This document shows, one piece after another, positions 24,948 to 32,813 of a stretch of 40,328 bases of DNA. Position numbers and translations under genes: made by a program. This DNA is from RGDT01 sp964630925 (GTDB lineage: Bacteria > Planctomycetota > Planctomycetia > Gemmatales > Gemmataceae), in NCBI GenBank assembly GCA_964630925.1, contig CAZVZK010000092.1:1-40328 (forward strand), given 5' to 3'. The notes beneath the pieces were generated by a model. The model searched no databases. It was not told the DNA's origin and was given only the letters and a program-made list of their open reading frames with translations. Position 1 is the stretch's first letter. The number at the start of each line of letters is the position of its first letter.

Positions 24948-25928
24948 TCACCGCGCCTTGAGCAATGCCCGCCCCAGCACCGGGTCGCGCTCGGTGAACG
25001 GCCCCGGCCCCGTGCCGCGCTCCAGCACCCGCGCCGCCAACGCCATCTCCAGGTCCAGCGCGTCCGCGTGACGCAGCAGGATCGCCTCCGGCGCCAACGC
25101 CTCCTCGCCGCCGGCCGCCAGCACCAGATGCTCCAGCAGACGCAGGCGGCCCGGCGCGATGCCGGCGTGCGTTCGCGCCGCGTCGCGTATCAGGTCGCGG
25201 CCCAGGACGTGCGGACCGAACAGCCGGCCGGCCACGGTCACGCCCGGCGAGACGCCCTCGTCCAGCTCCAGCACGCGCCCGATCTCGTGCAGCATCGCGC
25301 CGGCGGCCACGAGGCCGACGTCCAGCTGCGGACGCAGGCCGGGGAGCCAGTCGGCGTAGTGGTCCGCCAGGTTGAGGGCGATGCGCGTCACGCCGGCGGT
25401 GTGTTCGAGGAGGCCGCCGCGGTAGGGGTAGGCGCCGGCGCGCGTGGCCGGCAGGCGCGACAGGGCCTCGGCGTGCGCCTCCAGCAGCCCGACGACGAGG
25501 GCACGCAAGGGCGCGTCGATACGCGAGTCGGCGGCGGCACGCAGGCCGGCCAGCAGGTCCGCCGGGGCGTGGCGCGACGACTCGATGAATTGCGACTCGT
25601 CGAAGCCGTCGGCGCGGTCGGCGTCGGTGACGGGCCGGATCTTGTGGAGGTCGATCTGCGGGCCGTAGCGCTCGTGCTCCTGGTAGACGGCGCGGAGCTT
25701 GTAGAAGCGGCCCTCCTGCCACTCGGCCTCGCAGGGGGCGAACCAGCGGTCGTCGGCCCAGGCCATGAAGGAGGCGGAGCGGCGGGCGTCGCGGAAGCGG
25801 CAGTGGTAGTACGGGCGGCCCTCGCGCGTCAATGAGCGTTCGCGTCCGGCGAGCAGGGCGAAGAAGTCCGCGAGCTGGCCGGGCTCGGCCTCGCACAGGT
25901 GCACCAGGGGCGGGCGGGCGGCGCTCAT
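24948..25928 (-). CDS. HD-domain protein related to the YhaM 3'-5' exoribonuclease, metal ligands eroded
   Basis: A protein of 326 residues. The N-terminal part (about 8-100) resembles an OB-fold nucleic-acid-binding module (GRPYYHCRFRDARRSASFMAWADDRW). The HD domain follows: RGGLLEHTAGV with His176, then MLHEIGRVLEL (214-215), GPHVLGRDLI, and LRHADALDLEM with Asp289. In canonical YhaM the second motif is HD and a SHHG motif supplies two more histidines; here they read HE and AAGG (271-274). The fold is recognisable but metal binding, and so nuclease activity, may be altered or lost. A GTG six codons upstream is an alternative start. Confidence 0.8.
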   Translation of the reverse strand: MSAARPPLVHLCEAEPGQLADFFALLAGRERSLTREGRPYYHCRFRDARRSASFMAWADDRWFAPCEAEWQEGRFYKLRAVYQEHERYGPQIDLHKIRPVTDADRADGFDESQFIESSRHAPADLLAGLRAAADSRIDAPLRALVVGLLEAHAEALSRLPATRAGAYPYRGGLLEHTAGVTRIALNLADHYADWLPGLRPQLDVGLVAAGAMLHEIGRVLELDEGVSPGVTVAGRLFGPHVLGRDLIRDAARTHAGIAPGRLRLLEHLVLAAGGEEALAPEAILLRHADALDLEMALAARVLERGTGPGPFTERDPVLGRALLKAR

Positions 25929-25987
25929 GCGCCCAGAATAACCCACCGCCGGGGTGGCGCATAGGTGGAGAAACGATCAGGGCGATG

Positions 25988-26185
25988 GGACTACCTCACC
26001 CCCCCCGCCCCCTCTCCGAAGCGGAGAGGGGGAGTCGGAAGAGTGTCGATTGCGCGGAGGGGAAGTGTGCCCCCCTCTTGTTGGACGAAGCGATACAAGA
26101 GACGCGCACACCTCGCCGCTGGATAGGCGGTGAAACGGCTCCCCCTCTCCGCTTCGGGGAGGGGGGTTGGGGGGTGGGGTAGTCC
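25988..26185. repeat. Long inverted repeat with internal hairpins between divergent genes (hairpin D)
   Basis: Arms 25988-26032 and 26141-26185 (45 nt, five mismatches) pair, running GGACTACC...CACCCCCC. Each arm contains its own hairpin: CCCCCTCTCCG, AAG, then its complement at 26008-26032 is perfect, and the right arm matches with one mismatch. A further inner pair, GTGTGC...TCTTGT with ACAAGA...GCACAC, lies near 26066-26110. The DNA could adopt a cruciform with three stems. The element fills most of the space between the HD gene and the GntR gene. Confidence 0.85.
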
Positions 26186-26202
26186 TACATAAGGTGATCG
26201 GC

Positions 26203-27027
26203 ATGAGCGGCAAGCTGACGGGGTTCATCGTCGCCGACCTGCGGGCGCGTCTGGGGCGCGAGACGCCCACACTCACCCTGCCGGCCCTCGCCGCACATTA
26301 CGGCACCAGCCTGACGCCGGCGCGGCGGGCGGTCGCGCTGCTCGTCGCCGAGGGCGTCTTGCGCCGCGGCGACGGGGGCCGCCTGGAGGTGGCGCGGCGG
26401 CCCCGCGCCGGCGCGACGCCCGCGCCCCCGGCCGACACCGAGCAGGCGCTGACGCGCGAGGTCATCGCCGCCGGGCTGCGCGGGGACGGCCCGCTGCGCG
26501 AGGAGGTGACGGCGGCGCGGCTCGGCGTCGGGCGTACCGTCCTCCGCCAGCTCCTGCACCGGCTCGCCGGGCTCGGGCTGGTCGAACACCTGCCGCGGCG
26601 CGGCTGGCGTCCGCGGCCCATCGACCCCGCCGCGCTCGACGAGTATCTGCACGTCCGCGCCCTGCTGGAGGCCGAGGCCCTGCGCCTGGCCTGGCCGCGC
26701 CTCGACTCGACGGCGTTGCGCGGGATGATCGAGGGCAACGAGGAGGGCCGGCTCGACAACCGGCTGCATGCCTACATCATCGGGCAGGCGGGCAACCGCT
26801 ACCTCGATGACTTCTTCGCGCGGCACGGGGCGTACTACTCGGCCATCCTCGACCACGCGGCGCCGGAGGCGGGCGTCGTCGAGGCGATGGCGGGGCAGCA
26901 CCGCGCCATCCTGCGGGCGATGCTCGCCGGCGAGCGCGAACGGGCCGAGGCGCTCCTCATCGATCACATCCGCGGACAGGCGCCCGTCGTGCGTGGGCTG
27001 ATCACTCCAGGCCGAGGCGGGCCTTGA
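26203..27027 (+). CDS. GntR/FCD-type transcriptional regulator with a second winged-helix domain
   Basis: A protein of 274 residues. Residues about 1-60 read as a winged helix (LTLPALAAHYGTSLTPARRAVALLVAEGVLRR). A second, typical GntR winged helix spans about 85-140 (PLREEVTAARLGVGRTVLRQLLHRLAGLGLVEHLPRRGW). The C-terminal 130 residues are FCD-like, all-helical, with R..LEAEALRLAWPRL at the start. FCD domains bind sugar acids or related metabolites. AAGGTGA stands before the ATG. The gene overlaps deoC tail-to-tail by 26 bp, and a role in controlling the neighbouring operon is plausible but unproven. Confidence 0.85.
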   Translation: MSGKLTGFIVADLRARLGRETPTLTLPALAAHYGTSLTPARRAVALLVAEGVLRRGDGGRLEVARRPRAGATPAPPADTEQALTREVIAAGLRGDGPLREEVTAARLGVGRTVLRQLLHRLAGLGLVEHLPRRGWRPRPIDPAALDEYLHVRALLEAEALRLAWPRLDSTALRGMIEGNEEGRLDNRLHAYIIGQAGNRYLDDFFARHGAYYSAILDHAAPEAGVVEAMAGQHRAILRAMLAGERERAEALLIDHIRGQAPVVRGLITPGRGGP

Positions 27028-27691
27028 CCTCGTCGAGGATCGGCTTGCTCGCCGTCGCGCCGACGCGCGTCACGCCCAGGGCACGCACCGCCAGCAGGCG
27101 GTCCAGCGTCCGCACGCCGCCGGCGGCCTTCACCTGGACGTGCGGCGGGGAGAACTTCCGCATCAGCATCAGGTCCTCATCCGTCGCGCCGCCGTCGCCG
27201 TAGCCGGTCGAGGTCTTGACCCAGTCGGCCCGCGCCTCGCCGCAGAGGACGCACAGACGCTCCTTGTGGGCCGCCTGCAGGAAGCAGTTCTCGAAGATGA
27301 CCTTCACCTTGGCCCCGCGGGCGTGGGCCGCCTGCACCACGGCGCTCACGTCGTCGGCGACGTACCGCCAATCGCCGGACAGCACCTTGCCGATGTTCAC
27401 GACCATGTCCAATTCGACGGCGCCGTCGTCCATCGCGGCCTCGGCCTCGGCCACCTTGAGGCGGGTGACGTGGCCCCCGTGGGGGAAGCCGATGACGGTG
27501 CCGACCTTGACGGGGCTGCCGGCGAGGAGGCGGGCGGCGAGGGGGACGGCGTAGGGCTTGATGCACACGCTGGCGACGGCGAAGCCGCGGGCGGCGGCGC
27601 AGCCGGCCTCGAGGTCGGCGTCGGTGAGGGTCTGTTGCAGCAGCGAGTGGTCGATCATCCCGGCGATGTCGGCGTAGGTGAAAGCGGCCAT
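27002..27691 (-). CDS. deoC: Deoxyribose-phosphate aldolase
   Basis: A protein of 229 residues, a normal length for DeoC. The TIM-barrel motifs are complete: GTVIGFPHGG, ELDMVVNIG with Asp95, KVIFENCFL, and WVKTSTGYG with the Schiff-base Lys159; VKAAGGVR carries the helper Lys188. The enzyme cleaves 2-deoxyribose 5-phosphate to glyceraldehyde 3-phosphate and acetaldehyde in deoxynucleoside catabolism. The start at 27691 follows AGGAGG at 7 nt. It is the last gene of the DUF4239-glsB-deoC run and overlaps the GntR regulator's 3' end by 26 bp. Confidence 0.93.
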   Translation of the reverse strand: MAAFTYADIAGMIDHSLLQQTLTDADLEAGCAAARGFAVASVCIKPYAVPLAARLLAGSPVKVGTVIGFPHGGHVTRLKVAEAEAAMDDGAVELDMVVNIGKVLSGDWRYVADDVSAVVQAAHARGAKVKVIFENCFLQAAHKERLCVLCGEARADWVKTSTGYGDGGATDEDLMLMRKFSPPHVQVKAAGGVRTLDRLLAVRALGVTRVGATASKPILDEVKARLGLE

Positions 27692-27704
27692 GTGTGGCCT
27701 CCTG

Positions 27705-27947
27705 TCAGGTCTTCTTCTTGATGAATCGCAGGGCGGCAATGAGCAGGCAGGCGCCGACGACGGCGATGAGCAGTTGCCCGACGAGGTTGTTGGCCCCGAT
27801 GCCGGCGAGGCCGAACAGCCAGCCGCCGAGGATGGCGCCGACGACGCCGACGACGAGGTCGCCGACGAGGCCGTAGTCGGACTTCATGATCTGGCCGGCG
27901 AGCCAGCCGACGGCCAGGCCGATGAGCAGGAACCACAGGAATTCCAT
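27705..27947 (-). CDS. GlsB/YeaQ/YmgE-family small membrane protein
   Basis: A protein of 80 residues, almost entirely hydrophobic with three spans. The family signature is clear: LIGLAVGWLAGQIMKSDYGLVGDLVVGVVGAILGG and a third span before a KKKT tail. Members are stress-induced transglycosylase-associated-type proteins of unknown mechanism. GGAGG in the end of the upstream gene serves as its ribosome binding site. Only 3 nt separate it from the DUF4239 gene, and 13 nt from deoC. Confidence 0.9.
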   Translation of the reverse strand: MEFLWFLLIGLAVGWLAGQIMKSDYGLVGDLVVGVVGAILGGWLFGLAGIGANNLVGQLLIAVVGACLLIAALRFIKKKT

Positions 27948-27950
27948 CGT

Positions 27951-28727
27951 TCAATCCTCCATGCCGAGGCGGACGGCGGCGAGGCCCTTCTCGCTGACGC
28001 GGATCAGGCCACGGGTGGGGCGGTCGAGGTCGATGATGAGGGCGAGGACGAGGGCGACGAGGACGGCGAGGACGCGGGCCAGGGTGAGGACGCGGGCGCG
28101 GCTGAGGCCGAGGCCGTAGCCGGTGACGCCGATGGTGAGGACGGCGACGGCGAAGAGGGCCCAGAGGATGGCGTCGGGGACGTGGTTCTCCAGGGAGGCC
28201 AGGCGTTTGGCGTGGAGGTCGATGACCTCGTTGAGGGACTGGACGAACAGGCCGCCGGCGAGGAGCCTGCCCTCGGGGCCGAAGGCGGGGCCGGCGTGCG
28301 TCCACAGCTCGCGGTGCAGGGCCTCGCTGCGGCGGTTAGCCTCGGCGCGGGCGGCGTCGTCGGCGGCCTGGCAGAACGCGAGGCGGGAGTCGGTGTAGCG
28401 GCGGAGGAGGGCTGTGATCTCGTTGCCGCCGGGGACGAGGCGGGCGCGGAGGTGGCAGGTGCCGAGGGCGTTGCACTCATCGACGACGAGCTGCTTGCGG
28501 GCGTCGTAGCGTGTGGCGGCCATGCTGAAGGTGAAGCCCAGGAGCAGGGCGAGCAGGCCGAGCATGGCGGCCTGGAGGGTGGCGGCGGCGGAGCGTGTGG
28601 CCTCGGCGGAGTCGGCGTCGGCGGCGCGGCCGGCGAGGCGTCGGCCGGCCTCGCCGGCCGCGAGGAGGGAGGCGAGGGCGGCGAGGAAGATCACCCACTG
28701 GGGCAGGCCGAATATGCCTTCGCTCAT
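27951..28727 (-). CDS. DUF4239-like membrane protein
   Basis: A protein of 258 residues with four predicted spans: about 10-25, 50-70, 185-203 and 215-233. GFTFSMAATRYDARKQLVVDECNALGT after the second span is characteristic of the DUF4239 (bestrophin-like) family, as is the paired C-terminal span arrangement. The function is unknown; channel activity has been suggested from remote similarity only. It is the first gene of the minus-strand operon and has a good promoter upstream. Confidence 0.85.
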   Translation of the reverse strand: MSEGIFGLPQWVIFLAALASLLAAGEAGRRLAGRAADADSAEATRSAAATLQAAMLGLLALLLGFTFSMAATRYDARKQLVVDECNALGTCHLRARLVPGGNEITALLRRYTDSRLAFCQAADDAARAEANRRSEALHRELWTHAGPAFGPEGRLLAGGLFVQSLNEVIDLHAKRLASLENHVPDAILWALFAVAVLTIGVTGYGLGLSRARVLTLARVLAVLVALVLALIIDLDRPTRGLIRVSEKGLAAVRLGMED

Positions 28728-28760
28728 CGTGGCGTCCGGCGCTGGAGATGGGCAAGGGGA

Positions 28761-28788
28761 ATTATCGCTTCGGGGCGGGGGCGGGCAA
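28761..28788 (-). promoter_or_regulatory. Promoter of the DUF4239-glsB-deoC operon
   Basis: On the minus strand TTGCCC (28783-28788), 16 nt, then GATAAT (28761-28766), about 34 nt before the ATG at 28727. It stands back to back with the promoter of the receiver-ATPase gene. Confidence 0.6.
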
Positions 28789-28805
28789 GTGTACGGGGCG
28801 GCCCC

Positions 28806-28833
28806 TTGCTGTTTGGCCAGCGTCTGCGATAAT
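28806..28833 (+). promoter_or_regulatory. Promoter of the second receiver-ATPase gene
   Basis: TTGCTG (28806-28811), 16 nt, then GATAAT (28828-28833), about 50 nt before the ATG at 28885. Confidence 0.6.
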
Positions 28834-28884
28834 GCCCACGCCTACTCACGCATTCATGGACCGAGCTTGCCGCCGGAGGCGTCC

Positions 28885-29802
28885 ATGTCCACCCCCGCAC
28901 GAGCCGACCAGCCCGCCCCCCACACCGTCCTCGTCGTCGATGACTCGCCCATGGACCGGCACCTGGCCGGGGCCATCGTGCAGAAGATGGGCAACTGGCA
29001 GCCGTCCTTCGCCACCAACGGCGTGGAGGCGTTGGAGGAGATCGGGCGGCACAAGCCCGACGTGGTCCTGACCGACATGCTGATGCCGGAGATGGACGGC
29101 CTGCAGCTGGTGCAGGCGATCCGGTCGAGGTACCCGCTCATCCCCGTCATCCTGATGACGGCGCACGGCAGCGAGGACATCGCCATCCAGGCGTTGCAGA
29201 AGGGGGCGGCGAGTTACGTCCCGAAGAAGAGCCTGCCGCGCGACCTGGCGGAGACGCTGGACCAGGTGCTGTCGGCGTCGAAGACGCGCATCCAGGAGCA
29301 GCGCCTGCTGTCGCGGCTGGACGTGTTCGAGACGCGGTTCACGCTGGACAACGACACCAGCCTGATCCCGGCGCTGGTGAGCCACCTGGAGGAGGACATC
29401 AACCGGCTGAAGCTGGCCGAGCCCAGCTCGCTCGTGCTGCTGGGGGTGGCCCTGCACGAGGCGCTGACCAACGCCATGCTCCACGGCAACCTGGAGCTGG
29501 AGTCGGCGATGCGCGAGAACGACGAGAAGCAGTACTACAAGCTGAGCGCGGAGCGGCGGGCGCAGGACCCGTACATGAACCGGCGCGTGTACGTCTCGGT
29601 GCGGCTGACGCGGCAGGAGCTGGTGTTCACGATCCGCGACGAGGGCAACGGGTTCGACCCGGCGCAGCTGCCCGACCCGACCGACCCGATCAACCTGGGC
29701 AAGGTGTCGGGCCGGGGCCTGCTGCTGATCCACACGTTCATGGACCGCGTCAGCCACAACGAGCTGGGCAACGAGATCACGATGATCAAACGCTGCGCGT
29801 GA
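28885..29802 (+). CDS. Receiver domain fused to an RsbW-type GHKL ATPase (second copy)
   Basis: A protein of 305 residues with the same design as the gene at 11385-12293. The receiver domain has VVDDSP, phospho-acceptor Asp64 (LTDMLMP) and Lys114 (YVPKKSL). The ATPase domain has the N-box LHEALTNAMLHGN, the G1-like RDEGNGFD and the G2-like SGRGLLLIHTFM. The two proteins agree closely through YVPK and from PDPTDP to the end. GGAGG stands 5 nt before the ATG, and a good promoter precedes it. It is probably phosphorylated by an unlinked kinase and acts on a partner protein; this is inference. It is convergent with the next gene across hairpin E. Confidence 0.9.
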   Translation: MSTPARADQPAPHTVLVVDDSPMDRHLAGAIVQKMGNWQPSFATNGVEALEEIGRHKPDVVLTDMLMPEMDGLQLVQAIRSRYPLIPVILMTAHGSEDIAIQALQKGAASYVPKKSLPRDLAETLDQVLSASKTRIQEQRLLSRLDVFETRFTLDNDTSLIPALVSHLEEDINRLKLAEPSSLVLLGVALHEALTNAMLHGNLELESAMRENDEKQYYKLSAERRAQDPYMNRRVYVSVRLTRQELVFTIRDEGNGFDPAQLPDPTDPINLGKVSGRGLLLIHTFMDRVSHNELGNEITMIKRCA

Positions 29803-29813
29803 GGCGGCGGGTC

Positions 29814-29963
29814 AGAAGAAGAATTGTCCACGGATCACACGGATCAAACGGATCAAAACCAAAGCAACAAGCAAGGAGGCAGGCAGAAGACATCTCGCCT
29901 TCTGCCTGCCTGCTTTGGCTCTGATCCGTTTGATCCGTGCGATCCGTGGACAGCTCTTCTTCT
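29814..29963. repeat. Long inverted repeat between convergent genes (hairpin E, ATCCGTG words)
   Basis: Arms 29814-29866 and 29911-29963 are 53 nt each and pair with five mismatches (AGAAGAAGA, TGTCCACGGATC, ACGGATCAAACGGATCA). The inner stem GGCAGGCAGAAG (29878-29889) with 29899-29910 is perfect around a 9-nt loop. The right arm ends one base before the TAA stop of the minus-strand gene. It has the same word set as hairpins B and H. Confidence 0.92.
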
Positions 29964-31565
29964 TTACTTCTTGCGTGACTTGTCGAGCAGCCCGGCGAAC
30001 GTCAGCGCCGCCGTCTGCACCGACAGCCGCGCCTCCAGCCTGTCGCCGCCGGTGACGGCCAGGCGCACGCGGCCGCCGCCGTCCTTGAACGCCTCCTTCG
30101 CCGCCGCCGGGGCGCCCTTGAATTCCGGCTGCGTCGCCATCATCGGGGCCAGCTTCTCCAACGATCCTTCCAGCACGAGGACGGGGGCGTCGGCGGGCTT
30201 GGCCTCGATGGCGGCCTTGAGCGCCTCCAGGGCGCCCTCGCCGAGGGCGAACAGGGCGGCGTCGCCACGCAGGGCGACGTACAGCGGGCCGTCGCCCACC
30301 AGCTCCTTGGTGGCGTCATCGACGTTCCGCTGGCGGACGCTGTGGATGTTGACGGCGCCGGCCTTGTCGGCGTCGAGGGTGATGTCCTTCTTGCCCATGC
30401 CGGGCGTGACCTTGAGGGCGGCGCGGATGGCGTCCTCGACCTTGGCGCCGTCCTTGATGCGCACGCCGGCCAGGAAGGCGTACTTGCCGCCCTTGCCGGG
30501 GCCGACCAGGCGGACGGCGCCGTCGAACAGGCCGGCGCGGAACGTCGGGCTGATCGACCTGACCAGCGGCTCCAGCACCTCGCGCTCGTGGGCCTGGAGC
30601 AGGTCCAGGGCCGACTTCGCCGCCTCCTCGACCAGCCCGTCGAACGGCTTGCGCAGCCTCTCCGGCAACGCCAGGTGCGCCGAGCCCGACATCACCGCGT
30701 CCTTGCCGCCCAGGGCCAACCCCTGGAGCTTGCCGAGGCCGGCGATCTCCTTGGCCAGGGCGGAATCCTTCTTGCCGGTGAGGGTGGCGGTGAGGGACAG
30801 CTCGTCGTCCTTGCCGCGGCCCAGCCCCATCTCCAGTTTGAGGGTCTCGCCTTCGGTCAGGAGGGACTTCAGGCGGGCGGTGATCTCGTCGATGGTGGCC
30901 TCGCGGACGGCCTTCTGGGCGGGCGTCTCGTCCTTCGGCGCGTCGTCCTTGGCGGCGCCGAGCTGCAGGCCGAGGTAGCTGACCATCAGCTTGCGGATGG
31001 ATTCGGGGACGCGCTGCCCGTGGACGGCCAGGGAGACGACGGCGTCGCCGTCGCCGAGGAGGTCGGCGGGCCTGGGGAGCTTGTCGGCGGGGGGGATGGC
31101 GGTGGTGTCGCTGGTCTTGAGGGTGCCGTAGGCGTAGCCGTGGGCGAAGCGGAAGACGGCGGTGTTGAAGATGGGCAGGCCCTCGATGGTGAGGGTGTAG
31201 GAGCCGTCCTTCGCTGGCTCGGCCTTCATGTCGATGGAGGCGAGGAACTTGAGGAAGACCTTCTCGTCGGAGACGGGCAGGAGGACCCAGATCTTGCTCT
31301 CGATGAGGCGCGGGCTGAGGTCGGCGGTGAGGCCGAACGGCTTCCTGGTGTCCACGCCCTGGAGGCCCTTGGGGCCGGTGCGTGACTGCATGAGCTTCTC
31401 GAACTCCTTGCCCTCGTCCTCGCGGCCGGCGCGCTTGAACAGGTGGCGGATGTCGGAGATGAGGCCGTCGAGCGGCTTGAAGCGGAGGACGACGCCGGGG
31501 CCGTCGGCGAGGGCGGGGGCGGCGCAGAGGAGGGCGGCGAGGCAGGCGAGGACGGACCTGGTCAT
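29964..31565 (-). CDS. Secreted protein of unknown function
   Basis: A protein of 533 residues. The start at 31565 follows GGAG and begins a signal peptide (MTRSVLACLAALLCAAPALA). The body has repeated alpha/beta segments (GVVLRFKPLDGLISDIRHLF, ESKIWVLLPVSDEKVFLKFL, RPADLLGDGDAVVSLAVHGQ, AFLAGVRIKDGAKVEDAIRA) and many lysines. Proteins of this kind are frequent in Gemmata-like planctomycetes and are usually left unnamed. No enzyme motif is seen. The upstream frame that extends it is part of hairpin F. Confidence 0.8.
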   Translation of the reverse strand: MTRSVLACLAALLCAAPALADGPGVVLRFKPLDGLISDIRHLFKRAGREDEGKEFEKLMQSRTGPKGLQGVDTRKPFGLTADLSPRLIESKIWVLLPVSDEKVFLKFLASIDMKAEPAKDGSYTLTIEGLPIFNTAVFRFAHGYAYGTLKTSDTTAIPPADKLPRPADLLGDGDAVVSLAVHGQRVPESIRKLMVSYLGLQLGAAKDDAPKDETPAQKAVREATIDEITARLKSLLTEGETLKLEMGLGRGKDDELSLTATLTGKKDSALAKEIAGLGKLQGLALGGKDAVMSGSAHLALPERLRKPFDGLVEEAAKSALDLLQAHEREVLEPLVRSISPTFRAGLFDGAVRLVGPGKGGKYAFLAGVRIKDGAKVEDAIRAALKVTPGMGKKDITLDADKAGAVNIHSVRQRNVDDATKELVGDGPLYVALRGDAALFALGEGALEALKAAIEAKPADAPVLVLEGSLEKLAPMMATQPEFKGAPAAAKEAFKDGGGRVRLAVTGGDRLEARLSVQTAALTFAGLLDKSRKK

Positions 31566-31585
31566 GAACGTGACTCCTTCTCTGA

Positions 31586-31743
31586 GTAGCTGACAGCCAG
31601 CAACAGCCAGCAACAGCCAGCAACAGCCAGCGGAAAACGGTAGTTGGCCTCCGTGCGGGGACCGTTGTTCGTGCCTCGCTAGCTGTTGGCTGTGAAGCTG
31701 GCTGTTGCTGGCTGTTAGCTGGCTGTTGCTGGCTGTTTGCTAC
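31586..31743. repeat. Inverted repeat of tandem decamers between divergent genes (hairpin F)
   Basis: The left arm 31586-31631 is GTAGCTG followed by four copies of ACAGCCAGCA with period 10. The right arm 31697-31743 is the complement with copies of CTGGCTGTTG and one 11-nt step. The arms pair with two mismatches and one indel over 46-47 nt. The centre (31632-31696) is not repetitive. It lies upstream of both flanking genes, so it cannot act as a 3' terminator for them. Confidence 0.9.
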
Positions 31744-31801
31744 CCGCAGGCATAGGACATTCGGCACGAGCAAGACGCGGCATTCTCCCCGGAGCATACC
31801 C

Positions 31802-32800
31802 ATGCGTGCAATGGCAGGTTTCGTGGCCTTGATCGCCCTGGCTCTCCCCGCCCTCGGCGCGGAGCCCCTCCCGAAGGTGACAGTCAAGGTGGACCCCACC
31901 GTCGCCTCGTTCTTCGTCGATGGTGTGCTGGTGACGAAGTACCACACCGGCCCGAAACAGTCGAAGCCATGGTTCTACCCGCTCAACGTGTTGCCGGACA
32001 AGGGGGTGACGCGGCCCTGGCCGATCGAGGACGTGGGCGACGAGAAGAAGGACCACGTGCACCACCGCTCGCTGTGGTTCTGCCACGGCGACGTGATCCC
32101 GGAGGGGATGGACTACATCAAGAGCGGCGACAAGCGTGTCAAGGGCGTCGATTTCTGGTCGGAGGGCATGTTCCACGGCAGGATCGTGCAGGTGGGGCAC
32201 ATGGTGCTGGACAGCGGCGACGGGCTGCACGGCTCGCACGTCTGGAAGGAGCCGGGCGGCAAGTCGGTGCTGCGGCAGGATTTCACCTACCGCCTGGTGC
32301 CGCTGGGCAAGGGCAGGAATCTGCTGCTGATGGACATCACCCTCAAGGCCCTGGACCACGCCCTGACTTTCAACGACACCAAGGAGGGCTCGCTGGGCGT
32401 GCGCGTGCGCAAGACGATCGCCCTGGAGACGAAGGGGTCGAAGGGTGAGATGGTCAACGACCGGGGCGAGAGCGGGGAGCGGGCGGTGTGGGGCAAGGTG
32501 GCGAAGTGGTGCGACTACAGCGGCCCGCTCGGGCCGGACGGGCCCGTCGGCGGGATCACGATCATGGCGTCTCCGAAGAACACCATCGACACGGCGTGGC
32601 ACTCGCGTGCCTACGGGCTGATGGCGGCGAACCCGTTCGGGCGGGAGGCGAGCTTCCCCGGCCGCAAGGGCCAGAAGGAGCTGGTGAAGATCGCCAAGGG
32701 CGAGAGCCTGAAGCTGCGGTTCGGCGTGTACCTGCACGCGGGCAACGCGAAGGACGGCGGCGTGGCGGAGGCCTACACCGCGTTCACGAAGATCAAGTGA
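31802..32800 (+). CDS. Secreted DUF6807 protein (often annotated PmoA family)
   Basis: A protein of 332 residues with a signal peptide (MRAMAGFVALIALALPALG). Typical DUF6807 phrases are PWFYPLNVLPDKGVTRPWP, DHVHHRSLWFCHGDV, NPFGREASFPG and FGVYLHAGN near the end. The family is common in planctomycetes beside sugar-related enzymes. The name PmoA refers to an annotation carry-over and does not imply methane oxidation. It is probably co-transcribed with the SDR gene 14 nt downstream. GGAG stands 5-10 nt before the ATG. Confidence 0.88.
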   Translation: MRAMAGFVALIALALPALGAEPLPKVTVKVDPTVASFFVDGVLVTKYHTGPKQSKPWFYPLNVLPDKGVTRPWPIEDVGDEKKDHVHHRSLWFCHGDVIPEGMDYIKSGDKRVKGVDFWSEGMFHGRIVQVGHMVLDSGDGLHGSHVWKEPGGKSVLRQDFTYRLVPLGKGRNLLLMDITLKALDHALTFNDTKEGSLGVRVRKTIALETKGSKGEMVNDRGESGERAVWGKVAKWCDYSGPLGPDGPVGGITIMASPKNTIDTAWHSRAYGLMAANPFGREASFPGRKGQKELVKIAKGESLKLRFGVYLHAGNAKDGGVAEAYTAFTKIK

Positions 32801-32813
32801 CGGGGCCGAACCG

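Noticed and set aside
31586..31743. A CRISPR-like array
   Set aside because: The repeats are contiguous decamers with no spacers, arranged as an inverted repeat, and no cas gene is present.
31802..32800. A methane monooxygenase subunit (PmoA)
   Set aside because: The protein is a soluble secreted DUF6807 member; no membrane-bound monooxygenase features are present.
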